The position numbers were made by a program, and so were the translations under genes. Under the pieces are notes generated by a model. That model ran no database searches. It was not told the DNA's origin and was given only the letters and a program-made list of their open reading frames with translations. Positions 1 to 14,200 of a DNA stretch of 64,000 nucleotides are shown here, in pieces. Numbering within the stretch: position 1 is the first letter of the stretch; every line of letters begins with the position of its first letter. The stretch is from Patiria miniata (lineage: Eukaryota; Echinodermata; Asteroidea; Valvatida; Asterinidae): positions 1,054,001-1,118,000 of the forward strand of contig NW_024037068.1 of assembly GCF_015706575.1 (NCBI RefSeq), in the 5' to 3' direction.

Positions 1-60
1 ATTCAGCATTTAATTTTACGACATGAAATAATTGACCTTGTTTTATCCTTTTTTTATCAG

Positions 61-184
61 CAGGCCACAACTGCTGAGCAGATGACCTCTGACCCAGTGC
101 CACCATCACCCGTGACCCCCTCACAACCCATACCAACAGCCTCACCGATGTCCACACCAGGCAGTATTCCTCTCAGAAAAACTG
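61..184 (+). CDS. lig1: lig1 coding exon A (linker)
   Basis: Acceptor TTTTTTATCAG, donor GTACGC; phase 0 in, phase 1 out. It encodes a Pro/Ser/Thr-rich linker ending in PGSIPLRKT, which continues into the next exon as ARKHMRKRK. This matches the human SGIPKRRTARKQLPKR region, a basic patch in the N-terminal tail. It is the first lig1 exon inside the window; earlier exons are cut off. Confidence 0.9.
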
Positions 185-2182
185 GTACGCAATCTTGGTT
201 TGTACCATCCGGATGATTGGGGCCAAATTTCACGACTCTGTTAACCACAGCTTTCCGCACTTTCGATCACCATTCTGTGCTTAACGCGATAAAAAAATGA
301 GCTGACCCAGTAAGCAAAATGGACCACACTTTTTAGTTCATTGCCTGCACGGGGACCCATCATTTGTCAAGAAAAAGGTGAACAAGCCCAACATTTACAG
401 ATAACTTTTTCATGTTGTAATATTGTTTTAGCAAATAAACTAGTTTGTTTTACAGGCATGCAACTTTTCCTCGGATCAGCTGATTTCCTCTTTTTTCACT
501 TCCAATGTTTGCCATTGAAAATTGAAAAACAGTGAACAACGTCTTGGAAATATTTGAATTTCCTCTTTTTTGTGACTTCCCAGTTGCATGCCTGTGTTTT
601 AGCACACTCAAGTATCTTGATGCATAACGTTTCACAAATAAAGTATTAGTGATGAGCTGTGCACTTATAAAGGTGGATAATTCTGTTTTGTCATTTCTAT
701 AATTAACCCATTATTAAATGTGATACATTAGTGACCCCAAAAAAGTTGTGCAAGCAGACATCTTTAAATTTCTCAAAAAGTAGCCAACATCAGCATTTCA
801 TGTTGATGGAGCATATTGTTTGTACTCCTGTGTATAATCACAGCAAAAAGTTGGTGAAAATGCATTCACACAAACCAGAGACACAACAGATAATAAATGG
901 CAATGTGTTTTTCACCCGTTCCAATGTGATTTGCACAGTTAATGAAAAGACCCATTGCAGCGTGCCGGTTGAGCGATTTCCAATGCAGTGTATAATTCCC
1001 ATTGGAATGGTTGAAAAACACATATCCTTTTTTAATCTGTTACAGCTCTGGTTTGCATGAGAGGGTTTCCATGACATTTTCACTGATTATGCACAAGAGC
1101 ATAATTAATGTGCTCCATCGAAATGAAATACTTGTGTCAGGTACTTTTTGAGAAATTTAACAATATCTGCTTGCACAACTTTTTTTGGTTACCCTGGCCT
1201 GTAGTACATTGTGTTTATTCCTTGAATCAATAAAGCCATAGAGAGCTGGGTTGGTTGGGGCAGTAGAGGGAGTAACAGACAGGGCGGTTTAGGGCGGTCA
1301 AGGAACCAATGGAACAGGGAAATCAACAGCAGGGAATTTGTACAAACATAATTTTGACAAAGATATTGCATTGTTTGTTTGTGAGCAGCGAGGAAACACA
1401 TGCGAAAGAGGAAAGCAGAGGAACAGAAAGAGGAGGAGGGAAAGGATATTGCCACGCCCATCAAGGGGGAATCGGAATCTAAAAAGATCAAGACGGAGAA
1501 GTCGTTGACCCCAGTAAAGGCATCAAGTGTAAGGAACAGAGTATTTATTTTGCTTTAAGTTTCCTTGTAAAAAATACAAGAATACAACTGTTAATTTCAA
1601 GTGGCTGTTTTCAGTGATTAATTGGAGTAAAATTTAGCATTTTTAATGTGGTTTATCCTTTGAGAAAATGCTTTTTTTTTTAAATATTAAGTGATTAACA
1701 AAATCTGCCCCTTCTTGAAAGGAAACTTTGTGAAAAAAAAAATGTATTGAGAAAAGAGCTCTTGTCAAAATACTGTTTGCCTTATATATGAGGTCTATTT
1801 TGGTCAAATTACCGGTATATTTTGCGTAGCCCCACAACATTTGACAGGTTACAAACAATCCACTTGAAAATGAAAAGTCGAAAAATAACCAGGTAATTCC
1901 TTGTCATTTCCCAGCATTAAATTGAGGGATTTTTTTTAATTACAGAAAGCAGCTGAAAGCAGCACAGAAATTGATTCACCCGTGTCAAAGGTCAAAGACG
2001 AAATGATGGATGGAGTTGAGGAAGCAGATGACGTGACAGAGGCAAAGGCTAGCGAGGAAGGTGAGTCTGATGTGCAGTGTTTAAACAGTGTTACGATGAA
2101 GTGAAGTCTATCACAAGTCCAGCGACAAATAAATCACAAGCATTCGACTGGAATCAACCATGGGCGTCGCGAGGGGGGCACT

Positions 2183-2230
<48 letters not shown>

Positions 2231-5200
2231 CCCAACCCCCAGAAAACAAAAACAAAACAAAAAAGAGGAAAAAGGAAAAAGGACCAAAAAAAAGGAAAAA
2301 AGTGCGAAGCCATATTGCTGTTAATTTGATGGGGTGGGGGGGGGGAGGTAGGGCAAATGCTCCCTTTGGGGAAAAATTTGCTTTGCACCCCCCCCCCCCC
2401 CTCCCCCTCCCCTGGAAAAAAATCCTGGCGACGCCCATGGAACCAATAAACTGACTAGACATTAATGTTATCACCAGCTTCTATTGCAAACCCTTGTGAT
2501 GGATTTGTGATGGATTTGTGATGGATTTGTGATAGACTTGCATAGCTGCCAACTGTTACTAATTTTTCGTAATTATTACGAATTGTTTGTTAAATTACGA
2601 AAATACGATTTGCCACTAAAACATTACGAATTTCCTATTTTCTACCTAATGAAAAAAAAATACTTGTAAAGTATCGTTTTTGACCGAAAACTTCTGGCGA
2701 AATGTCGCGATAATGGATGGACTGGTGACAAGTCTATTAAGAATGCAGTCAAGCACCTGATAGACATCAATGTAGTGTGCACAGTGGAGTACTTGAGGAC
2801 CAGACTAAAACTATTTTTCAATGGTGTGTCATTTGTGTGCATCTCGTGAATGTGTGACTGTGTGTACTGTATGTGAGTACTTTTCAGTGACGATCGTGAG
2901 CACATTTGGTCGCTTATTGCCGGGTTGAGACCCATCAGTGCGAGAATTTAATCATGGAATTTAATAAGAGTATGGTTCGAATAATTGGTATTATAGTTTG
3001 AGTTTGTCACAACGTCCAGAAAAGATAAATCAGCATGCGTTTGCAAGGTATGTTGGCGGGATATTTCTATTGCATACGGTCATGACGGTGGCCCTAAATC
3101 ATTGTGTGTAAAAACATTGATACGAACTCGAAACTCCACATCGATAGCATGCATCTCAAAAAAATATGCGCACATTTCATTATTGTTATTATTTATTTGA
3201 CTCCAACAAACGAATACAGACATTAAAACAAAATAATTAAAAAAAAATAAAAAAAAATAAAAAATGTAATTTTTTTTTTTTTTTTTAAATCTTTTGGCCT
3301 ACATTACATTATTATTCACAAGAAGAAGGGTATGCACACGTATGTATGTGTACATGTAAACCATGTACCTGTACTCGATGTTGGTAAAGCTTTTGATAAA
3401 ACGAGCAGTTGAAAATGACTGCGCGGGTTGATTACTAATTGGGATTTTGAAATGTTGGCAGCTATGGACTTGTGATGGACTTGTGATACGCTTGTGAACA
3501 CAATTGTAAACATTGCTCTTTCCCGTCATCTTTGGTCCTTCAACTCAAGTGGGATAGTTCAAAGCTCTGCATAGTCTTTTGTTTAGTTGTCAGATTCATT
3601 TTAATGGATACTACTATCAAAACTTCAAAATCTCTGCAAATTTGCTTGTTTTGTACAATGATAAAAAGTGAAAACGAAGTGATCCCATGCTTTTCTTCCT
3701 CACTGGAAGTATAAAGCATGCTATCATGCTTTTCCCCATGGAGGATTTGAAACACGCCGTAGGCTTGAGCTGTTAATGTTGATTGGTTGGTTGGTTGACA
3801 GTTTGCTCGGCCATATATTGTATTCATGCAACTCGAGTATTACAGCTTTGCTTCCGAAGGCCGGTTTTGATAACACTGATGTGCATGCGTCTAATTTGCA
3901 TATTTTTGCATATTAGATCACGCCCCAGTCGTTTTCGTTTTCTGTACTCTCGAGTACAGAAAACGTACCAGTACGGCCCGGGTGTGCGCACGGACGATGC
4001 CATATGCCGTCTTCACAGGTTACCCGGCCGCCATTGGTTGTACCACTTGGTACTTGTTCGTCATCAAGAAGCAATCCGTGTTCGTAAATTGACATCGCTG
4101 TGATAAGCAAATCTATCTGTCCTTTATTTTGTATATTTGAACTAAGTTTTGATCATTTCATGCAGTCAAAGTTGAAGCCAAACAAGCAAAGAAGAAAGAG
4201 AAATCTCTCAAGGTCAAGAAATCTCCTGAGGCAAAAGACAAGAAAGCTGAGACGAAAAAGACCAAAACGCCACCGAAGAAAGGCTCCAAACGTGAAGTGC
4301 TGAAACCATCAACAAATAATGGTAACATTCCAAAATGCGATAGAAGAACATCATTTGAACCGGGCATTGGTGCATTCCAGTATTTTTTTAAAAAAATTTA
4401 AAAATGAGTCAGTATGTCAGTATGAGTCAGTGTTTTGTAGTTAAGTACATTTCCATGAGGAGTATCAGTACTTTGCCATGACTACGACTTTGAAAGGTCA
4501 ATATGGGTCATTTGAGGTCATTTGCAAATGCACACAAAAAAATGCACAAAATTGGACTGTTTTAAGAACACAAAACATATAGGGATCGAACGCAGAAAAA
4601 GGGGACACGTGCGGTCCACGGACTGTGTAACAACACATTCTTTTTGCCAATTACTTTTTATTAACTCTTATCTTATTCTCTTTGTTAATAATATTAACAA
4701 GTGATGTACCGTAACTATCTATTGTTTTCTCATTTTGTAGATGAGAAGACCAAAACCAAACCAGAAAACTCAGAGGACAAGACAGAAACGGCAAAATCAC
4801 CCAAAGTGAAGAAAGAACTTGCATCCCCCACAAGCAGCAAGGCAGCTAGTAAGAAAGAAGAGAAAGGGGACAAAGATGAGAAAACTCCTGTGAAGAAAGA
4901 AAGCAAAACACCGGCCAAGAATGTGTTTGGGTAAAAGAAATGCTGATTTTTAAATTGCCACATAATTTTGTAAAGCACTAGAAGGTCCACGAAACTTAAC
5001 CCTATTCCAAAGTTATAACCCTCCATGCCGAGCCTCAAATGTTAGCATTCACCACTAGTGGCGGGAGAAACCGGAGATTTAAAAATCCGGTTATCCTTTT
5101 TTTTTTTCAAACCAAGTAACGGTTATCCAATTTCACCAGAAGCTCCCGCTGACGAGCTCACATTCATGCCAACAAAAAGTGATCAGTGAGGTGCCACACG

Positions 5201-8200
5201 CAAAGTCCTCAATGATGATTGGGTATAGTTTGCAGGATTCAATGACCTCTTGGCATTTAAAGCTATAGTCCATCATTTGCAGCCATCCGAAAAAGTAACT
5301 GGCATATTATTGTTGAAAAACATACTTGGTTGAAAGATAGTAAGTGGACTAAACTCCCTGTGAAATTAATCTTTCTGGCAAGCTATCATGTTGAAGTAAT
5401 CAACGAAAGAAGGCCTTTCCAACGGTGCATCTTAAGACGCACCGTAGGAAAATTTAAATTAGTAGTTCGTTTTGTTATTCGGCGCAGCGCGCGCAAGCAT
5501 TGGCACGACGCACACGCGCGCGCGGTTACTATAATTCGTCGGATCCGTGCGCGACATCGTGTAGCTGCAATCGGCTCAGTGAGAACGCGTCTCGGACGCT
5601 GAATTCAGGCCCAATTCAAAACATGATTCAGCAACCTTTGATTTGAAATCGAGATCCTGGAATGCTGTTTTTCTCGGAATATACAGCTGAAGCTGAGCTG
5701 AAACTTCATCAGGTTAGTTGCTCAGTATGCTTCATTAGATTTTGAACACTTTTGTTGCTTCAAACGAACAAATGCACAAATTACAAATGATGGACTATAT
5801 CTTTAAAAAACACTCCAAAGCTGAAGTGGTGAAAAAAATGGGTGGGAACTCTCTGATCAGTCGAATGGGTAGGCTATTCATCAACCAAGAATACCACTAG
5901 TAAGTGAATTATGTTACAATCAGAGACTGTGGAGCAAATTGGGGGATGTTCCAGTTGTTTTCTTTAGCCTCTGTCCCAAAAAATGGAAGGCCAATACAAA
6001 TTTAAGGTCGGTTTTGAATATCGGGTTTTTGAAATCTAAACTGAATAGTGGAGTTGGAAACCAATTTTACAAAATTTGGAACTATTTAAATCTTTCTTTA
6101 TAATAATAATCCACAGAATGTTTTCTAAGGCAGCTACATCAGACAACATGGAGTACAATCCCGGGGCCTCCCGTTATCATCCAGTCAACGATGCTTGCTG
6201 GAAGCAAGGAGAGAGGTACTGTATATTGAACAATTGTTGACTGCTGTGATGTGGGATATGGCCTTTTTAACACCAAAGGGGAGGGGCGCATAGCACCTTA
6301 AATGAAGCACAGGATACCGATGTTGTGTTGTAGCAAACTTGAGGCACAGTAAAGATGGAAAATCGCACGCTGTTCACAAACTTTTCAGCGGTTATGCTAT
6401 TACACGTGCATGCAGCAGGAATGGCATGTGCAACTTAGAATAGCGCATTATGTGCGGAGCGCGATATGAACCGTAGAGTATGGGATAACATTACACTGTT
6501 ATTCAGTGGCGTCACCAGACTTTTCAGTCTGGGGGGGCACAGGGGGGGCACCAGCATTTGATGGGGGGGGGCACTTAGGTGGATACGGATCGCCGTCCTG
6601 GGGGAGGGGTCTAAGGGGAGGGGGTGCCCCCCTCCCCTTTGGAAAATTTTCGCATACGGAGGATGGGCTAGATGCAAAATGGTGCCACATTTGATGCTAA
6701 ATTCGATCTGAAGATATCTCCAGAAATTGCTATTTAACCAACTCAGATGATGGGAGTTGAATATAACAAAATATATATATATTTTTTTACCAACCCAAAT
6801 CTCAGATGGGGGGGCACTCGGGGGGGCACTAGGTTTTCCAGGGGGGGCACGTGCCCCCCCTGGCCCCCCCTTGGCAACGCCACTGCTGTTATTGCCATGG
6901 ATCGACAAATCAGGATCAAGGATTCAAATTTTGCTTGAGATCCCATGTCCTGTACTTTGTGTGTTTTCTCAGGGTTCCATACATAGCACTGGCCAAGACC
7001 TTTGACATCATCGAGGCCACCTCCGGCCGGCTGAAGACCATCGAAATCCTGACCGACTTCCTCACGTCCGTCATGGTGCTGAGCCCCAAGGATCTGGAGA
7101 TGTGCGTGTATCTGTGCCTGAATAAGATCGCGCCAGCGTATGAGGGGATAGAGCTGGGCATAGGAGAGACGCTACTCATGAAAGCTATCGCTCAAGGCAC
7201 AGGTAAGACAGGAAATGTAAAATGATGTTATCAGGTGAAGAATTAGTGGCAATGACGTATGCTTGAACTCTTACCAACAATTGAATAAGGGGATTATTGT
7301 GTGTTGGAGCACTTGTAAAAGTGTGGTTTAAAAATGGTTAGGTGCCTTGCTGCCGATAGCCATAATCTGCGATCAGGACCTTAACCGATTTTTAACATCA
7401 CATTTATAAATGCTCTAACATTTATCCCCATTCTTAAATAACTTTTCTTTTAAAATCCACAAAAAAGAAGAAAGTGGATAAACTTCCAATGATTTTCGTC
7501 TACAATTTTGCTTAATGTTCGAGGCCACTTAAATGCTTAAACAGCAGCGTTAACACTGACCGGTGTCTAAACGCTAGTTTAAGACTACCCGCATGACGAG
7601 CTCTTGACCAATGGGAATAGGTAAACTGTCTCAGGTTTTTTTTTATCAGAATTAAAAACTGTTGTAAGGGTATAAAAAAGGGGCAAGGTTGTTTGACAAA
7701 CTGGAAAATGTATGGCTCTTCATAAAATACACTGAATCCATTGTACTGTTTGTCATAAAAATATTAATGAATTTTATGGACCATTTCAGGGCGTACGATG
7801 GAGAAGGTGAAAGCGGACGCAGCACAACAGGGAGATTTGGGACTAGTTGCTCAGGTTTGTCCAAACTAAAAACTTAAGCTGGAGTTTTTTCTTACAGCTA
7901 TTCATTTCTCAATTTTAGTTTAATTAATTTACCCATTTGTGGGGGGGGGGGTCATAGCTGGGCGAGGATGCCAAAAACTTGTAATGTTTGTAAATAGGTC
8001 GTATTTTCAGGCAAATGAGGACACAGATTGAATCTTAGACAATCTTTTTTTTTGGAATTAACAGAGCAGCCGTAGCAACCAGCGTACTATGTTCACCCCG
8101 GCGAGACTGACTGTGCTGAAAGTCTTCAACACATTGAAGGAAATCGCCACAATGTCTGGCAATGCTGTAAGTTCACTCAACTCATTGGGAATGAAAAATT

Positions 8201-11200
8201 GATTACTTGAATTTACATTTCTATTGCTTATGCACAATGTATCGTTTTGTAAATTCTGATTATATCTTTTTATATCTAAACCTGTGAGCACCTGTACTAC
8301 ATTGTATTAATTCAATGAAGAATCCATAAAATCAATGAGTGCTTAGGCGGTAGCCCTGTGCGTGATACGATGGTCGTGACCAAACAAATTTATTGAAACA
8401 TGGCTAGGACACGGGAAATTAAAAAAATTGTGGCTCCAACCTTGGATCACACTCACACTCCCATCCCCACCCTGTCCTCTTCCCATCCAAGCTGTGGCGT
8501 CAAGTTTATCACGTGCTTATCCCGTGCTTGCAATAAGAAGGTCTGGGTAGGCACTGTGTAAGCACTGCATAGACGTAGGAGACTTGTGAGTGAATTTTGT
8601 GAATTCCAGTTGCATGTCTGTCAGTTTCATATCTTAATCTTTGTTTCAGTCCATGTCTAGGAAGATTGACAAGATTAAGGGCCTTCTGGTTGCCTGCAGG
8701 GATTGTGAATCCAAATACATCTTCAGGTAAGATTCATTTTTGGATAATACTCAACATTTGAATTTTTACTCCTTCACGGCCTGTGACATTTATGAATATT
8801 GACACAATAAAAATGTTTTGCCAGAATAAGTTTTTTTGTAATTTATTTTTTTTTTTTCCTTCAAATTAACCACAAAAGGAAACTGAGTAGGGGCATTATG
8901 AATAATTTTAAAGTCTCAGTTGAGCTCAGTTGGTAGAGGACTGGTACAGCAATCCAGAGGTCGCATGTTCAAACCCAGCTACAGTCAATTTCTTTGTTCA
9001 ACTTTATAATTAGTGCCAGAATAACTGTTAAAGTGAAAAAATACATGTATGGGCCAGTGGCTCTCGTCTATACAGAACTTTAACTTTTTATGCTTGTTTT
9101 AAACATTTTCGATTTGCTGCACATGTTCCAGGTGATTGAATGTATATCATAAATTTTGAGACGTTTCATAATTTAAACTTTTCTACCCTCTATACTGTTT
9201 TATTCAAGAAATTTATTGCAAATATGATCTCAATTCTCAGGTTTTAGGGTTAATTTATTTTCTTTTTAATTTCCTTACTTATCCGTGATGATAATATTTC
9301 TGTACTAGATTTCTTTGAGCACTGAATAAGTAGAGTTTTGTGTGGAACAGATATCAGCCAGTTTGAATTTAATCCTATTTGTCTGACTTCCTGGTTTTTT
9401 TTTCACTTGTAGATCATTGGGTGGGAAACTGCGAATTGGCCTTGCGGAGCAGTCGGTTCTTGTTGCTATTGGTCATGCAGCCGTCATTACTCCCCCTGGA
9501 ATAGGTATGGACATTTTAATTATTACTTTTCCTCCCTCTGAAATATAATTCTCTCATAAAAATAATACAGTTTTCTCCGAGCGTTTGTGTATTTGCAAGT
9601 TTTGATTTGTAAGAAACTGGAAATATACCATATGTGACCCGCTCTGCAAAAATGAGTCTGATGTCGCATAATTTGAATTCAAGCTTTTGCCATTTTGAAA
9701 TGGAAACAGTAAAAATTTGCTCAAAATTTGGATTTTTTTGTTTTTGTTTTATTTTGGTTGTTTGATAGTTTTAGTTCAAATATCTTACACAAAAATGTAA
9801 ATATTGTAAGAAAAAGAAAAAAAATTATGAATCTTTGGTGCTTTTCTTGGTTAGTTACAGTGTATTCGTCATTTTTCAAAGCCCTTTTTCTCCATTGAGA
9901 CACTTCTAGCTTTGCAAAAACTTTACAGAATGAAACAAGCACAACAATTCAACCAAATGTCCTAGAGAGGTCCATGATATACCAAATGAAAGCTTATTTC
10001 ATTCCCATTTTATTAATGTAGTTAACTCAAAATGTCAGTTTTGCCACAACAGACTCATTTCTGCAGAGCGGGTCACATATGTGGAACAGTCATAGAATAA
10101 AAGCAAAATTGTATTAAAGGGAATATACAACATTTGCAAACATCGAAAAATAAAACTACCAAGTTTTTGCGAAATACCTTAACAGGATGTTGGTAAATGA
10201 CAGTCTAAAGCATCCTGTAAAATTATGGCACCTGGTATACTGTCATTTTCAAGAAAAGTGGTATTTTTGTATCAATTTCCAACGCTGATCGGCCGATCAG
10301 CGTTGGAAACAACTGGCTTTTTTTCAAATACTGGCCCCAATTGACCATTGCACTTGTTTGCAATCGATTACAAACCTATGAACGGGTACGAGCAAGCTAG
10401 ACTGGTTCCCTGACCTTACAATTCCCCAATGTATGTAAACTGCTCTGTTTCTTCTTATATGGAGTCAGGGAACCAGACTACAGGAAAATGATCGTTTTTC
10501 TTGGTTTTTATAGCATTTTCGAACCCAAAATCTCCAAAAAGTCAGTGTAACTATATTTGCTTTATATTTCCAACCCCCCAATTCCATCCATTTCTGAAAA
10601 TTACAGCAAAAGCAAATGATGTATATTCCCTTTAAAGGTATTTTAGTTTTGGAAACGTCTTTGTTTAAATTTGTTCCAGCTTCGGATAGCGTTTCATCAA
10701 AGAGTAAAATATCAGATGCAATGAAGAAGAAGATGGATGATGCTGCACTTACCGTCAAGACAACATATTGGTAAGATGGGAATAATTGCCTTGTGCAACA
10801 AAAATGCTGAACTTATCTGGCAAACTAAATTGGAAGCCATTACTGAAGTGGTATCACGTGTGTGCCTCTTTGCAGAGGGCGCTCTTTCAAGAAAACGGAG
10901 GGCATTTTATATTTCCGGATCTCAGGTTGCGGACAAAATTCTTGTTCACATTTTAACATAATGTTTTTGTTGTTGCTTTTTTTGGTTTAATGTAAAGATA
11001 ATATCTGTGAAATTTAATTGCCTATTAAAAAAAGAATGTCCGATAGTCACTCTTCAGGCGGGAAAAAAATTGCGTGATTACAGTACCAAATTAACCAACC
11101 TCAAAACTTTTTGGCCAAAAGAAGGACAGACCTTGCTACCTAACTACCTATCATTTTTAAGGCATGACTGTAAACACGCAATTATGTTTCTCTGCCTCTT

Positions 11201-14200
11201 CATAGAACTCTTTCTTGAAGTGTCATTCACGCCTTAACACTGAGTATAAGAAGCTTGTCATGACGAATGAGGTACTGAATAGTTTGATATGAATTTATCT
11301 TCTTGTTAGCTACATTGTGAAGTGGGTACACAATATGAGGGTGGTAAAAACTGTAAGCAGGGCAGTAAAACTTTGGTAAAGGGACTTGGAAATTTACAGG
11401 ATGTCCCATCGTTTCAAAACCCATTGTGGAGAACACTGATTCTACTATTAATAATTCCACTTGTTTTGCTTCCTGAACATTTTGTAGTGAGCTTCCGAAC
11501 TACGGCGCGATTATACCCGCCATGCTCGAGCATGGTTACGAAGCCTTACCCAAGCACTGTAAGCTGACCCCTGGTATACCCCTGAAACCCATGCTGGCCC
11601 ACCCCACCAAGGGGGTCTCCGAGGTGCTCAACCGCTTCCAAAATATGGCCTTCACCTGCGAATACAAGTATGATGGAGAGAGAGCACAGGTGAGTTAACA
11701 ATAATGTCAAAGTTGAAGCCAAGTCCTCAAAGGTCATTCCAAACTTATTGAAATGAATTGTAGCAGTGGCATTCTTTTTGCTTTGTCCATCCCCTGTAAC
11801 TTTTGACCTAACTTGTGATTTCACTTGAGAATGACTTGTGCTGGACTTACAGGCTATAGGATAATTTGCTTTTCAGGCATTTTTTTTATTTCCAATAATA
11901 ATATCACTAGTAATCTAAAGAAAATTGTTCAAAACCTAACCTGTTGAAGTGGGGTGCTGTGGTCCAATGGTTACGGTGTTCGACTTGTGTGCCGTGGTAC
12001 ATGGGTTCGAATCCTGACCGTGGGAACATGGTGCTTGTACTCTTGAGCAAGGCACTTTACCATTATTGCTTCGTCCTTCGGATGGGACGTAAAGCCGTAG
12101 GTCCTGAGTGTTGTGTAATGCACATTAAAGAACCCAGTAACACTTATCGCTAAGAGAAGGGGTTTTCCCCAGTGTTTCTGGCAGTGGCTGCAATATGCGC
12201 CGCAGCACCTTGTAAACCCTTATAAGGTGCTACATAATGGGTCTCATATTTCTCATAAACTTTATTTACCTTTCTTTAATAATAGACATATCTCCAGCGC
12301 CTTGAGTACCTAATAGTTGGTAGATACGTGCGCTATAAAAGACTCCGATATTATTATTTATTCCAGCTCAGTGGATATTAATTACACTTTTTCTAGAAAA
12401 CAGTGAAAACCGTGCATAACCTTTTGACCACAAAACACAATTTCGTCTCGGCACTCTTTCCAAAAATTTAGCCGCTTGACTGATCATTGGAACTCGCCTA
12501 CATTTCTTGATTTCCTCTAAATGACATCAAACCAGAGGGAATAATCTCATGGGGTAATACCAGTACAATCTTTAATTCAAGTGAGCTTTTGATAATAATT
12601 TGTTAGGTAATGTAAAGCTGTCAGATTCAGGAACGGATCCCGGGAAACTTCGTGTGAAGTGTAGGAGGGGAATTCAGTCTTGTACCAAAAACAGTGAGGA
12701 TACTTAAGTTGTGTGATGTTACAAAACCTCTTCCGACTTTATTACAACTGTGCCACAATTACAATGTACATCTTCTCTCTTCCATCGCCAAAAACCAACT
12801 CCCTTCCATTTTTAATCACAAAAAACGAATTTCTTTCCCAAAATATTATTATCGAAGTATTTTAGCGTACGCACGCGTGCACACGCATGCACCTATGTAA
12901 CGCAGCTGTTCACATGCACACCTGTTCTTGTGCGCACTGTTCACGCGCCATGCATAATTATAATTACTTTTCACATCACTATATGCAAATGATCCTACAT
13001 GCCTTAACTACCATGATGAAGAATTTAGCATTTAAATATGTTCCCAGTTTTGACTTCAGTGTTAACTCCTGATTCCCTTGGACAAAATACTTAAAAGCCA
13101 TCCGAGCACAAAAATGTGATTTCATGTGTGTGCTCATAAAACCTATTAGATGGAAAGGAATTTTGAATGATGTTGCTCTAAAATGCAATCCCACAGTGCA
13201 ATAAATGTGGCTACATACGAGCGTTTCCTATTACTACGAAACCTGTGGCGCATAACGTGTCCGCACACCTGTTCTTTGTGAAGAGCAAAGTGACATGCTC
13301 ATTTACTGGTTGGGTGTTCTTGGCATATCAGCTATTTTTGGCATATCAGCTTTGATAATGAAATGGGAATCAGGTTGGCATAGCGGTACTTTCCTCGCCT
13401 TCCATTGCTGTGACTAGGGTTCGATTCCTGCCCGGGCCAATATGTGGATTGGGTTTTCAGTCCCTGTCTGATTCCGTGGGTTTTCCTCAGAATATTATAT
13501 ACTCTGGGGTTTTCCTCCCACATCTAAAACTGTAACTTTTTTTACACTGTCTTTTCTTAACTTGGCCCTATGGGAGACCAGTGGATTCCACTGAACGGGC
13601 TTCCCAGTTAAAATAATAAATAATAAAAAATAGTAAATAATCTTTGTGGAATACAAATGCAGATATGAAAATAGCTGGACAGAAAATGCACAAACATCGA
13701 TGCACCCACCAAGTTTCATTAAGGCCAGTTAGCAATATTATACAAATATTGAATGCTTCGAGTGGTGTAGTAAAACTAGCTTCCCGAGGTGATCCATGGA
13801 CCATTCTATTTTCCCGATGCGAAGCCGAGGGAAAATAGAATGGTCCATGGATCACCGAGGGAGGCTAGTTTTACTTCACCACGAGGTAAAGCATTCAATA
13901 TTTGTTTTATAACACTTCACCCACAGATTCTGCTTGATTTCAATATTTTAAATTATTTAAATCTGAACACAGTTGAAATAAACTTCAATTGCAATACAAA
14001 ATTGGTGGAAAATGTATTTCTCTCTTAAAAACTACCCCTTCACGAAATGTTTGAACCCAAGTCTGCGGCGCGCTCTCTATGGAATAATACGCGCTACGCG
14101 CAACGCGCACACCAGCATGCATTTGCACACAAATACCGCGCCGTGGAAATAGTACTTTGGTTGCTAATGGTATAGTACTTTGGTTGCTATGCGCATAGTA

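Noticed and set aside
2077-2474. proline- and glycine-rich frames
   Set aside because: They are translations of the poly-C core of a MITE.
5330-5602. basic 90-residue frame in a lig1 intron
   Set aside because: It lies wholly inside a MITE and is driven by GCGC-rich DNA; no domain.
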